64,000 nt of DNA from the NCBI RefSeq assembly GCF_020966755.1, contig NZ_JAJKFT010000004.1, positions 744,001-808,000 of the forward strand. The letters run 5' to 3'. Positions within the stretch are counted from its first letter, which is position 1. Each line of letters opens with the position of its first letter. Under the pieces are notes generated by a model, which was not told the DNA's origin, searched no databases, and saw nothing but the letters and a program-made list of their open reading frames with translations. Shown here one piece after another: positions 1-7,974 of the stretch. The position numbers were made by a program, and so were the translations under genes. The DNA is from Blastopirellula sediminis (lineage in GTDB: Bacteria > Planctomycetota > Planctomycetia > Pirellulales > Pirellulaceae).

Positions 1-213
1 GAACGCAATCACGTACGACTCGATCGCGGCCAGGATGGCCGTCTCGTCTTCGCTGACAGGCGCCTTTTCTGCAACTTCCGCGCTGGCGGCGTCGGCTGGC
101 TTGTCGGGTTTGGCCGCTTCGGTCGCCGGCTTCGCGGTCGGCGCCGCATCTTGGGCGTATACGGGAGTGGAAAGAAGAAGCAGCGCAAGCAGAATTCGTG
201 CGGATCGGGTCAT
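1..213 (-). CDS. Secreted protein, N-terminal part (runs off left edge)
   Basis: The first 71 codons are open on the minus strand from an ATG at 213 to the window edge. A strong Shine-Dalgarno GGAGGT lies 6 nt upstream (225-220). The product starts with a classic signal peptide: MTRSAR, a leucine-rich core, then VYA before Gln21. A low-complexity Ala/Lys/Pro/Asp linker follows (about residues 21-50). The visible end, DETAILAAIESYVIAF, resembles the first helix of SnoaL-like/SgcJ-EcaC (NTF2-fold) proteins, which planctomycetes often export. That family call is an inference from one helix only; the catalytic part lies outside the window. The gene is real on start-site grounds, but its function is unassigned. 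Confidence 0.75.
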   Translation of the reverse strand, partial: MTRSARILLALLLLSTPVYAQDAAPTAKPATEAAKPDKPADAASAEVAEKAPVSEDETAILAAIESYVIAF

Positions 214-525
214 GTACGCACCTCCATTCCAATTCGTTATGTAAAGAAGAGTTGGGGGAAATCGTCGTGGTACGCGAGTTGCCCCATTGAAGCGACTAAT
301 TTGGTCGTTCTCCCAAAAGGAGATTTACCGCTGGCCTACTGTAAGAATACCGGATTCAAAAGCGCAAAGAGAGGAAATACTGCCCGAACTTGGCAAAGAT
401 TTAATACGGTCGATGTGATGCAAGAAAACTACTATCAGGTTGACGCAAATTAACATTTTGTGATGGTTCTGCGTCGACGAAGACGTGGCAACGGCGCCCA
501 GCCCTCTTTCGACCGCAAGAAACGG
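214..525. other. Intergenic region, no gene seen
   Basis: About 310 bases between the left-edge gene, which is transcribed away from it, and a terminator. It is more AT-rich than its surroundings and presumably carries the promoter of the left-edge gene. Short open frames on both strands have no family-like features and no good ribosome binding site. I see no RNA gene and no repeat. Confidence 0.5.
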
Positions 526-563
526 AAAAAGACCGCCCAACAAAGGTTGTCGAGCGGTCTTTT
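526..563 (-). terminator. Intrinsic terminator of the ceramidase-like gene
   Basis: A stem of AAAGACCGC (528-536) pairs with GCGGTCTTT (554-562) around a 17 nt loop. Read on the minus strand it ends in a T-run, matching the end of the gene that stops at 595. Confidence 0.75.
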
Positions 564-594
564 CGCCTCTTATCTGTTCCGCCGCTTGTTGCGG

Positions 595-2013
595 TTATTT
601 GGGCAATCCTGGGCCGATTGTGTCGGTGAAATCATTGGGACGCACTTTGGTATCGGGAACTTCCAGCAGCGTCGCGATCGCCGTCGTTAAGACTTGTTCG
701 ACCTCGGGCGAAACGTTGGTTGCCCGTTCGCTCGTTTCGTAGCCCCCTTGCCAGTAGGCGACGCGGGTACCGATGTAGAACGGACCATAATCGCCATAGG
801 CGGCCATAAGTACGTTTTTATCCGGCCGCATATGCTGAGCGGCCAACTGGTATTCGACAAACAGCTCGCCGGGCAAAAACAAGACCCGCGTATCGCCCAG
901 GCTCAAGCAGCCGATGTTGATTTTCTCGCCTGCTTTCAGGCTGTTATAGAACGAGAGCTTGTCGGCCGCATGCACACGCAGCGCCTGCGGCGTCGCATCG
1001 CTGGCGACTTCCTTCGCGAGCGCTTCGCCATCCAAATGCGGAGCGGCCGGAAGCTGCACGCCGACGCTCTTCCAAGCGACGTCGGCCGCGGTGATCGGCG
1101 TCTTCTCTTGCGATTCCCAGGCGCGATTCATGGCGTTGGCGACTTTGTCGGCCAAGACCTGACGGTTTTCATGCGAGCCGTCGTTGTACTTGCCGGCGCC
1201 GACGTTGCCGCCTGCTCCGTTGAAGTGGAGATGGAAGATCCCGGTTTCCTTTTGGCGCATGTCGCGGGCCATTCCGGGGAAGTCGGGATTGGCGCCGCCG
1301 GTTCGATAGAAGCTTTGCGGATGGGTGGCGTAGGCGGTGATCACGGCGACCGGCTTATCGCCGTTATAGAACGTGACCAGACGCAACATTGGATCGATCA
1401 CGCCGACCGGCAGATCGCGGATCTTTGGATCTTTACAAGCGGTGTAGCGAGTGATCGCGACTTTCCCTTCGGCGTCGAGCATGCGGCGATTCGACGCCAC
1501 TTCCTTCACCTCGGCCGAGCCGATCGCGATGCTGGTGATCGGCGTCGTCGATTCGAGCGACTTGCCGGCAGCGACGGCTGCCCGGTCGATCACGTCATGC
1601 AGGAACTCGACGTCGTAGTGCAATTTCTCAGCGTTGTACTTCGCCAAGATCGCGGCGGAACCAAGATCGCAGCGCGGCGCGTCATGCTGATGCAGGGTAT
1701 GGACCGCGACCCGATCGATGGTCGTGCCGGTCGCATCGGCCAGCTTCTGGCGAAACAAGCGATTCGAATCATTGCCGATCCCAATCCAGTCGACCGCACA
1801 AAGAACAATTGGCTTGTCGGCGCCCAATAGCACCGCTCCGCGACAACTAAGCGGCCAGGTCACCTCCTTCGTCGGATCATAAGCGAGCGGCGAACCGACC
1901 GCCGGAGAAGCGTCGACAGCGAACGTCGTCAACCGGAACTCACCGGCCAAGGCAGGCGATACGATCAGGCAACCGACGACAAGGAGCGACAACAGACGCA
2001 GCGGCGACTTCAT
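595..2013 (-). CDS. Secreted neutral/alkaline ceramidase-like protein
   Basis: This 472-residue exported protein has a signal peptide ending near ALA (residues 21-23). The body resembles the N-terminal domain of neutral/alkaline non-lysosomal ceramidases, as found in many planctomycete hypothetical proteins. Visible motifs are a His-rich HTLHQHDAP (about 105-113), HPQSFYR, and HFNGAGGNVGAG in the middle, which corresponds in place to the ceramidase GNAGDVSPN loop. The family is zinc-dependent and cleaves amides of sphingolipids. Here the loop lacks the usual DVSPN nucleophile context, so the substrate cannot be assumed. The gene is monocistronic, with its own terminator at 526-563. It is most likely a periplasmic or secreted hydrolase of unknown substrate. 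Confidence 0.7.
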   Translation of the reverse strand: MKSPLRLLSLLVVGCLIVSPALAGEFRLTTFAVDASPAVGSPLAYDPTKEVTWPLSCRGAVLLGADKPIVLCAVDWIGIGNDSNRLFRQKLADATGTTIDRVAVHTLHQHDAPRCDLGSAAILAKYNAEKLHYDVEFLHDVIDRAAVAAGKSLESTTPITSIAIGSAEVKEVASNRRMLDAEGKVAITRYTACKDPKIRDLPVGVIDPMLRLVTFYNGDKPVAVITAYATHPQSFYRTGGANPDFPGMARDMRQKETGIFHLHFNGAGGNVGAGKYNDGSHENRQVLADKVANAMNRAWESQEKTPITAADVAWKSVGVQLPAAPHLDGEALAKEVASDATPQALRVHAADKLSFYNSLKAGEKINIGCLSLGDTRVLFLPGELFVEYQLAAQHMRPDKNVLMAAYGDYGPFYIGTRVAYWQGGYETSERATNVSPEVEQVLTTAIATLLEVPDTKVRPNDFTDTIGPGLPK

Positions 2014-2209
2014 TGCAGTTCTCCAGGCAGGAAATGGAGCGGGGAAGGGATGTGACGATGTCTCGTGATATCTGAATCCCCTTTGTTATCCAGGATTGCC
2101 GCGGCGATTGCAACTTAAATCTTCCGTTCAGCGACCGCCTGGCGAAGTTTGTTGCACGCCTAAATGGTCGAGATTCTGGTGGATGCCCCCTCAAAATGTG
2201 GGTGCCTGG

Positions 2210-2231
2210 TTGCCCGCGGCGCTGCGGGCTA
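2210..2231. repeat. GC-rich hairpin abutting a stop codon
   Basis: GCCCGC (2212-2217) and GCGGGC (2224-2229) form a 6 bp hairpin directly after the stop of the methyltransferase gene. Read on the minus strand it contains AGCCCGCAGCGC, the same 12-base core found in the arms of the dispersed inverted repeats at 2957-3114, 15217-15370 and 49239-49373. There is no U-run, so it is not a canonical terminator. Confidence 0.45.
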
Positions 2232-2861
2232 CTATTCGGGGCGTTTGCCGATTAGCAGCGCCATTTCGCGCCACTTCCAGTAGCAGTCGACTTCCTCGTA
2301 GCCGATTTCCCGGAGCCACTGCAATTGCGTTGGGATGTCGAGCAGTTGGTTGGAAGGATCGTCTTCTGCGAGCGGGATGTCGAGTTCGCTTAAGAATTTT
2401 TCGTGCATCGCGCTGCTAGGAGAGGCGACATGCTCCAAGTTGCAGAAGACGCCGCCGGGGCGGAGTTGGGCGAACGCTTCGTGATAGATCGCTCGCTTTC
2501 GGACATCGCTACAGTGATGAATCGCAAAGCTGGAGACGATCGCGTCGAAGGGGCCGAGCTCGGGAAGGGAAGCGTCGAGACTGCGCTCGATCAATTCGAC
2601 TCGCTTGTCGGCGCTGAATCGCTCGCGGGCCTGATCGAGCATCGTCGCGGAGAAGTCGAGCCCAATGCCGGTCGCTTCCGGATAACGTTCCAATACCAAG
2701 CCGAGCAAGTGCCCGGCGCCGCAGCCCAGATCCAAGACGCGACGCGTGTCGCTCGGCAACTCGGCCAGCAGCGTCTCGTCCCCCATTTGCCGCTGCGTCT
2801 GACGTTTGGCTCGCCGCAAATAGGCGAGCGAATGCTCCGGTTTGATCCACTCATTGGGCAT
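2232..2861 (-). CDS. Class I SAM-dependent methyltransferase
   Basis: This 209-residue cytoplasmic protein has the glycine-rich SAM-binding motif I, VLDLGCGAG (about 42-50). An acidic post-I segment GIGLDFSATML (about 66-76) follows, then a conserved FDAIVSSFAIHH motif IV-type region and the LRPGG loop common to Methyltransf_25/UbiE-like enzymes. The length is typical for a single-domain methyltransferase. The substrate cannot be read from sequence. It has no metabolic partner nearby: mqnC upstream on the same strand is separated by a repeat element. It is not clearly MenG/UbiE despite standing near menaquinone genes, because the menG signature motifs are not evident. Confidence 0.85.
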   Translation of the reverse strand: MPNEWIKPEHSLAYLRRAKRQTQRQMGDETLLAELPSDTRRVLDLGCGAGHLLGLVLERYPEATGIGLDFSATMLDQARERFSADKRVELIERSLDASLPELGPFDAIVSSFAIHHCSDVRKRAIYHEAFAQLRPGGVFCNLEHVASPSSAMHEKFLSELDIPLAEDDPSNQLLDIPTQLQWLREIGYEEVDCYWKWREMALLIGKRPE

Positions 2862-2956
2862 GTTTGCAAGCGACTCCCGACTGGTTGGGGTGATTGAGCG
2901 TTACAGCCGCAAAGAGGCGCGAAGGGAGAGAAAGGTTCGCGAAGTCGGGTGAACGT

Positions 2957-3114
2957 CACACTAGCCCGCAGCGCAAGCGAGGGAATGCGGTCGCCAGTGA
3001 ATGACTAATGCCTAAGGCCTAATGTCTAATGAAGAACGAAACGCGAATGACTAGTGCTCCATGATTAGTCATTGATCCCTACACATTCCCTCGCTCGCGC
3101 TGCGGGCTAGTGTT
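2957..3114. repeat. Dispersed paired inverted repeat, copy A
   Basis: The left arm (2957-2990) contains AGCCCGCAGCGCAAGCGAGG, and the right arm (3082-3114) is its near-perfect reverse complement. Between them are about 90 bases of AT-richer sequence with internal short repeats of the type AATGACTAATG / CTAATGTCTAATG. The right arm ends 7 bases from the mqnC stop codon, so transcripts would end in a long imperfect hairpin. The same arms occur at 15217-15370 and 49239-49373, with a degenerate version at 29336-29430. Confidence 0.85.
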
Positions 3115-3121
3115 GGACGCT

Positions 3122-4249
3122 TTACGCGAGCTGTAGCAACTGCTGATCGCGGAGGCGGTTCGCTTCGATCGCTTTCACTTCTTGCTCGACTGGGATCAAT
3201 TCGTAATGGACGTTTCGTTGACGCGGCGTGAAGCCGAGTTCGCTGATCGAGTTGCGGATTTGATCGAGGGTCAGGTAGTGGACGGTGCCGGCTTCGGCGA
3301 CGACGTTTTCCTCGATCATCAAACTTCCCATGTCGTTGGCGCCGTACAGCAGCGCCAGCTGACCCATCTTCAAGCCTTGGGTGACCCAGCTCGATTGGAT
3401 GTTGGCGAAGTTGTCGAGATAGAGCCGCGAGACCGCTTGCGTCTTGAGATACTCAAACGAACCAGAAGGTGCGATATGCGCCATCTCGGTATGATCGGGT
3501 TGGAAGGTCCAGCAGATGTACGCGGTGAAGCCGCCGGTGTCGTCTTGCAGCTGGCGGAGACGTTCGAGATGTTCGATCCGCTCTGCCAGCGTTTCGACAT
3601 GGCCGAACATCATGGTGGCCGAACTGCGGCCTCCCAACTCGTGCCAAACACGCATCACTTCGAGCCAATCGTCGGTCATCACTTTGCCGCGGGTGATTTC
3701 GCTGCGGACCCGATCGACCAGGATCTCGGCGCCGCCGCCGGGCAAGCTGCCGAGCCCCGCTTCTTTGAGACGCGAGAGGACTTCGCGGAGCGGAAGCTTG
3801 TTCACCTTGGTGAAGTGATAGATCTCGGGCGGGCTGAACGCGTGAAGGTTGACGCTCGGGAAGCGACGCTTCAAGTCGGAGAGCATCTCTTCGTACCACT
3901 CGAGCTTGAACTGCGGGTGAAGTCCCCCTTGCAGCAAGATCTGCTCGCCGCCGAGTTCGATCGTCTCTTGAACCTTGGCGATCAGTTGCTCTTGCGAGAG
4001 GACGTAACCTTCGTCGCTTTTCGGTCCGCGATAGAACGCGCAGAAATCGCAGACCGCCGTGCAAACGTTGGTGTAGTTGACGTTGCGATCGATGTTGTAG
4101 GTGCGGTAGTTCTCGGGATGCAAACGGCGCGTCACGGCGTCCGCGGCTCGCCCTAAAGCGACCAGGTCGTGCGACTGTAGCAACTGCAAACCTTCGGCCG
4201 GGGTCAAACGTTCACCGGCGACCGCTTTCTCAAGTAGCTTCGCAATCAT
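3122..4249 (-). CDS. mqnC: Cyclic dehypoxanthine futalosine synthase (radical SAM)
   Basis: The 375-residue radical SAM enzyme makes the cyclic intermediate of the futalosine route to menaquinone. The [4Fe-4S] cluster motif CxxxCxxC is at C63, C67 and C70, within NYTNVCTAVCDFCAFYR, the form typical of MqnC rather than MqnE. LLQGGLHPQF (about 105) and the LPGGGAEIL segment are further family motifs. The length matches MqnC. It overlaps mqnA by 20 bases, so the two are co-transcribed and probably translationally coupled. The other pathway genes (mqnB, mqnD, mqnE) are not in the window. Repeat copy A forms the 3' end of the transcript. Confidence 0.93.
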   Translation of the reverse strand: MIAKLLEKAVAGERLTPAEGLQLLQSHDLVALGRAADAVTRRLHPENYRTYNIDRNVNYTNVCTAVCDFCAFYRGPKSDEGYVLSQEQLIAKVQETIELGGEQILLQGGLHPQFKLEWYEEMLSDLKRRFPSVNLHAFSPPEIYHFTKVNKLPLREVLSRLKEAGLGSLPGGGAEILVDRVRSEITRGKVMTDDWLEVMRVWHELGGRSSATMMFGHVETLAERIEHLERLRQLQDDTGGFTAYICWTFQPDHTEMAHIAPSGSFEYLKTQAVSRLYLDNFANIQSSWVTQGLKMGQLALLYGANDMGSLMIEENVVAEAGTVHYLTLDQIRNSISELGFTPRQRNVHYELIPVEQEVKAIEANRLRDQQLLQLA

Positions 4250-5042
4250 GACGCGTCCATCGATCGTTCGGCGGCGCCAGCCCTCGCTGCACCGCGTGTC
4301 TGTGAAATAGGGCCAAACCGCTTTCTTCGTCCGGCCCCAGGTTAAAGTGTAAGTTGTCTCGCAGGTATGTTAAGCACTGCTCAGTCGTCAGGCGATGCCG
4401 AGGAGCTTCGGCGGCGGCGATTTCCTCGAGCTGCGCAAGACCGGCATCCCGAGCGGCCGACAACGCGGCGGCGATCTGCGGCGTATCGAAACCGGGGCGA
4501 GCGACCCAAGCGGCGAAGACAAACGGCTTGCCTGACCACTCTCGCCAAACCTGGCCGAGATCCCAGATCTCGACAAACTCGCCGCTCGGTGCGTGGATCG
4601 CCCGATCGCCGATGATCAGCACCGCGTCAGCGTCGACCGAATCGAAGCGGGAGTCAATCGGCAGCGGAACGGTCTGCGGCATCAGGCCGAAACGTTCGGA
4701 AAGGAGGATTTTTGAGAGGGCGGCGCTGGTCCGCGACCCTTCGTCCAAGGCCAACGTCCGCACTTCGGCGGGAGGTTTGCGGAAGAAGAGCTTGACGCTC
4801 CAGACCGGACCGCGGCAAGCGATGCACGCGTCGGAGACGATCGAATAGCTCGGATCCTGGAAAAACTCGACCGACGGGATCAGGGCGACGTCGAGGTCGC
4901 CGGCCGCCAATTGGTCGGCCAGACGGCTCGGCAGATCAAAGACGAGCTCGATATCGCTGTTGGCGGCGGCCAGTCCGTAGACCAGCGGCTTGGTATTCAA
5001 GTACGAGACCGCGCCGACGCGGATTGTCGAATCTGAGTGCAT
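4230..5042 (-). CDS. mqnA: Chorismate dehydratase (menaquinone, futalosine pathway)
   Basis: MqnA dehydrates chorismate to 3-enolpyruvylbenzoate, the first committed step of the futalosine pathway. It has a periplasmic-binding-protein-like fold. The diagnostic N-terminus VGAVSYLNTKPL begins near residue 9 if translation starts at the ATG at 5042 (270 aa), which fits the family. Longer starts at 5081 or 5153 add residues with no family likeness, so the short start is preferred, although its Shine-Dalgarno is weak. DVALIPSVEF and an ALDEGSRTS segment are also family-like. Its 3' end overlaps the start of mqnC by 20 bases, which supports an mqnA-mqnC operon. Confidence 0.9.
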   Translation of the reverse strand: MHSDSTIRVGAVSYLNTKPLVYGLAAANSDIELVFDLPSRLADQLAAGDLDVALIPSVEFFQDPSYSIVSDACIACRGPVWSVKLFFRKPPAEVRTLALDEGSRTSAALSKILLSERFGLMPQTVPLPIDSRFDSVDADAVLIIGDRAIHAPSGEFVEIWDLGQVWREWSGKPFVFAAWVARPGFDTPQIAAALSAARDAGLAQLEEIAAAEAPRHRLTTEQCLTYLRDNLHFNLGPDEESGLALFHRHAVQRGLAPPNDRWTRHDCEAT

Positions 5043-5198
5043 CTTCCCGCTTGTGCCTGTCCGTTTGGTCGCGTCGCACATGTCCTGCCAGCGGTCGCAT
5101 TCTACCGCGGCCGGCGATCTTCGCCCAGGAGTATACTGCAGCGCAAGGTACAACCTGTTAAGGGGTTAACCGCACAAGTCGCCGCCGATTAACGGCCG

Positions 5199-5798
5199 TT
5201 AGCTGGTCAAATCGCTCGGAAGCTCTTTGATTCCGGTGAGGACGATCCGGCAGACGTACTGCCACGGGATCAGATTGACGGCATATTCGCCCGATTTGGG
5301 ACTGCGGGCGAAAAAGCCGAATTCGGCGGTCGAGCGGGAGGGGGAGAAATATTCAGGAACGAAGATTTCCCCTTCCGGTAGGTGAATTTCGACCGTCGCG
5401 CCTGGCCGGCGGAGGCTCCAAAGCCGCAGGAACTCCTGGAAAAGCCGACTGTGCCCGTTCAGGACGACGCTGGGGGACGATCCTCGTGAAGCGCCGGGCC
5501 CCAGCACATTCGAGGCGCCGGCTTCGTCCCGGATCCCAACTTCGGTAGGGGAGGACTCAAAAATGCTGCTTTGGCTGGGGCCGATCAGCTTGTTGGTCGA
5601 AGAGGGGACGTCGATCGAAGAATCGAGCCGCGACGCATCGCCGCCGGCGTTGGCTTCGTCGCCATCGACCACCGGAACCCGGAATTTCACGTTACAATGA
5701 GGGCACTGGCCCGCTTGTCCCTGAAGCTTCCGCGGAGCGTGGAGCTTGTGTCCGTTCGGACAGAGAAAGACCAGATCTTTTTCTTTGGACGTCGACAC
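5199..5798 (-). CDS. Zinc-ribbon protein of unknown function
   Basis: A 199-residue protein with an N-terminal treble-clef/zinc-ribbon-like segment: CPNGHKL (C13, H17) followed by CPHC (C32, C35). A polar, probably disordered linker spans about residues 45-110. The C-terminal domain (about 115-195) has no motif I recognise. The ribbon resembles the one that opens many planctomycete membrane and signalling proteins, including the divergent gene at 6040. No membrane segment is visible. A 12-base palindrome TAACGGCCGTTA overlaps its stop codon. Function unknown. Confidence 0.75.
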   Translation of the reverse strand: MSTSKEKDLVFLCPNGHKLHAPRKLQGQAGQCPHCNVKFRVPVVDGDEANAGGDASRLDSSIDVPSSTNKLIGPSQSSIFESSPTEVGIRDEAGASNVLGPGASRGSSPSVVLNGHSRLFQEFLRLWSLRRPGATVEIHLPEGEIFVPEYFSPSRSTAEFGFFARSPKSGEYAVNLIPWQYVCRIVLTGIKELPSDLTS

Positions 5799-6039
5799 GA
5801 AGACCTCATCGCAAACAATGGCGGCAGCGCATCCTTATCCGCTCCAGGCCGCATATTCTAGTTTAGTAGCAAGCGTGTGTAACGCAAATTTATGAAGAAG
5901 CGCCACGACTTTATCTTGTCTTCGTTTTTCTAGTTAGGCTGCATAATTGTTTGCCGCCCCAATGCTTGACGGGCCGGCGAAGAGCGCCAAACTAGACGCA
6001 GCGAATTCTCTGCTTATCTCGACCGGAATATCCTCCCTC

Positions 6040-6738
6040 ATGAACAAAATACGCGTTACTTGTCCCCATTGCTTCAAACGGTACGAAGTTAGCGAGAAAT
6101 TCGCCGGCAAAGAGGGCCCCTGTCCGAACTGCAAAAAGACGATTCGCGTCCCGGCGCTCAACGAACAGGTCGTCATTCATGAGAAGGAATCGTTCGGCGG
6201 CGTGAAGGATACCGCCGGTCGACTTGTCTTTGAGCCGATCAAGCGGGAAGACGCCAAGTTCTCGCCAGCCGTGTTGGCGATCGTGCTGGTCTCGGCCATC
6301 GTCATCTTGGCGCTGGCGTTTTTTGTAATTCGCCCGATGGAGGCCGATTCCAAGACGCCGATCCTGGTGATCGGTTCGCTGGCCTTGGCCTTCCCAATCG
6401 TCTATGGCGCCTATTGGTTCACGCGCAATGACGAACTGGAACCGTTCCAGGGGACCGACCTTTGGATTCGCGTCGCGCTTTGCTCGGTCGCGTTCGCCGT
6501 CTTGTGGGGACTCTACGCGTTTGTCATTCCGTACATCGGCATCAACGAAGATGAGTTTCCCTATCTGCTGCTCTGGGTCTCGATCTGCATCGCGGCTGGC
6601 GCGGGTGCGGCGATGGGATGCTTCGAGGTCGACTTCATCGTCGGCTTTATGATCTACGCGTCTTATCTAATCGTTACGGTTGTGCTGCGACTAGCGATGA
6701 ATCTCTCGGCCCATTGTCCGAAGTGGTGGGAACCTTAA
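6040..6738 (+). CDS. Zinc-ribbon multi-pass membrane protein
   Basis: This 232-residue protein starts at an ATG at 6040, because the family-like MNKIRVTCPHC begins there; the upstream in-frame extension is not protein-like. A zinc ribbon with C8, C11, C28 and C31 is followed by a charged linker. About five hydrophobic segments follow (roughly 87-107, 115-135, 155-175, 185-203 and 207-228). The design, a cytoplasmic ribbon plus a membrane bundle, is common in planctomycete genes of unknown role. It is divergent from the other zinc-ribbon gene (start 5798), leaving about 240 bases for two promoters. Confidence 0.8.
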   Translation: MNKIRVTCPHCFKRYEVSEKFAGKEGPCPNCKKTIRVPALNEQVVIHEKESFGGVKDTAGRLVFEPIKREDAKFSPAVLAIVLVSAIVILALAFFVIRPMEADSKTPILVIGSLALAFPIVYGAYWFTRNDELEPFQGTDLWIRVALCSVAFAVLWGLYAFVIPYIGINEDEFPYLLLWVSICIAAGAGAAMGCFEVDFIVGFMIYASYLIVTVVLRLAMNLSAHCPKWWEP

Positions 6739-6767
6739 AGAAGACGGCTCCTTCGAGTTCAAGAAGC

Positions 6768-6806
6768 AAAAAAAGGCTGGATGCATTTGCAGGTATGCAT
6801 CCAGCC
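6768..6806 (-). terminator. Intrinsic terminator of the BON-domain gene
   Basis: A perfect 12 bp stem GGCTGGATGCAT / ATGCATCCAGCC (6775-6786 and 6795-6806) with an 8 nt loop is followed, on the minus strand, by seven T. It serves the gene ending at 6835. It also lies just past the convergent plus-strand gene but has no T-run in that direction. Confidence 0.85.
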
Positions 6807-6834
6807 TCACACGGCTACCCGATGGGGCGACTTA

Positions 6835-7116
6835 TCAGGCAGCCGGCTGTGCGGTGTCGAGCACAACGATGCGATTACGCACTCGCTGCACTCCAGGAAC
6901 ATGTTGCGCTACGGCGTGCGCCGCTTGACGCAAGTAGAGCGAATTGGTCGAACCGCGTAGCGTTATCTCATCGCTGGCCGAAGCCTCGCAGGTGATCTTG
7001 CTCAGGTCGGGATATCCCAGCATCTCTAACGCATGTCGTACTCGCTTCGCCAGATCCAAGCAGCGATCCGCAGCCGACAGCAGGGGCATTGCAGGCATCA
7101 CAATCTCCAGAACCAA
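6835..7116 (-). CDS. Small BON-domain protein
   Basis: A protein of up to 93 residues whose alternation DLAKRVRHALEMLGYPDLSKITCEAS...ITLRGSTNSLYLRQAAH fits the BON domain: an amphipathic helix, a strand with VxLxG, a helix, then a strand ending VRNRIVV. BON domains usually bind membranes or ligands and often occur in exported proteins, but no signal peptide is visible here. An internal ATG at 7098 is an alternative start. It has its own terminator. Confidence 0.7.
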   Translation of the reverse strand: MVLEIVMPAMPLLSAADRCLDLAKRVRHALEMLGYPDLSKITCEASASDEITLRGSTNSLYLRQAAHAVAQHVPGVQRVRNRIVVLDTAQPAA

Positions 7117-7453
7117 ACGACCAGGGGGAACGGCGAGTCCATCAGCCGCGATTGCGCGGCTGCGTCAGTTGGCTCGGTAACGGGGTGGGGCGATCCGAGG
7201 CTGACCGAAGAGAATGAACTTTCAATTCTTCACCTTCGATAGAACCAGATAGCAGTTGCTGTGCCACATTCCGACTATCTGTTCGGCAAAATCAGAAATC
7301 GACGTTTGCCTCGAAGAAACGACGAACTTCGCATGCGCAATTCCCTTCGGATCAAGCGACGAAAATGCGTTTAGGCCGCTTGGCTTTGAGCGCCTGCCCG
7401 CCAGCGCGAACGCGCGACAACCAGGCGATTGAACGTTTTACGATCGTGAACTG
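7117..7453. other. Intergenic region, no gene seen
   Basis: About 340 bases between two minus-strand genes. It must hold the promoter of the BON gene, but I see no convincing promoter boxes, hairpin or coding potential. Confidence 0.4.
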
Positions 7454-7876
7454 CTATTTGTTGTTTGGCGTTGGCTTCTCTTCGAAGTAGGACTGGAACT
7501 TCTCGTCAATCTGCTTTCCGAGCGCTTCCGCAGCGCTTTCAAACGGATGGTAGACCGTCTGTTGGAAATGGGCGATTTCCCGCTCGACCAGATTGACCGC
7601 GCGATTCGCTTGATAGGCGGTCCACATGACCCCTGCCATGCTAATTAACGACAAGGAGACGCTTCCGATCATGCACCATTTGATGATTTCGACTGATTGA
7701 ACCACTTGTCGCTGTTCTCGTCGTCGTCGCGACGCTTTGCGTCTGCGGCGCAGTTCGCTCTCTCTGGCGTCTGCCGCCGCTTGTTGTCGTTCGACGACCT
7801 GCTCGACGATCGATTCAATATCGATCTTGTCTGTCGCAGTGGAGCTGCTCATGGCGGAAGGAGTCGCAAGATCCAT
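7454..7876 (-). CDS. Small single-pass membrane protein, unknown function
   Basis: A 140-residue protein (132 if the inner ATG at 7852 is used). The N-terminal half is a highly charged helix rich in Arg/Gln/Glu (residues 25-60, with RRRRKASRRRREQR), likely coiled-coil or membrane-proximal. One hydrophobic segment follows (about 68-90, WCMIGSVSLSLISMAGVMW), then a helical tail. The Arg-rich face just before the membrane suggests that the N-terminus is cytoplasmic. I do not recognise a family. It lies downstream of pckA on the same strand, separated by the pckA terminator. Confidence 0.6.
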   Translation of the reverse strand: MDLATPSAMSSSTATDKIDIESIVEQVVERQQAAADARESELRRRRKASRRRREQRQVVQSVEIIKWCMIGSVSLSLISMAGVMWTAYQANRAVNLVEREIAHFQQTVYHPFESAAEALGKQIDEKFQSYFEEKPTPNNK

Positions 7877-7918
7877 GCCGTTTGATCAATTCTTCTCGGA
7901 AATTTCCTGACAGCGCAA

Positions 7919-7948
7919 GCAAAAGGCCGCCAGCATCGCGGCGGCCTT
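7919..7948 (-). terminator. Intrinsic terminator of pckA
   Basis: A 9 bp perfect stem AAGGCCGCC / GGCGGCCTT (7923-7931 and 7940-7948) is followed on the minus strand by TTTTGCTTG, 27 bases past the pckA stop. Confidence 0.85.
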
Positions 7949-7974
7949 CATGCAGTTATTTGCTGCGGTTTCGA

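Noticed and set aside
151-453. 100-codon open frame on the plus strand
   Set aside because: It overlaps the left-edge gene start on the other strand, and has no family-like sequence and no Shine-Dalgarno.
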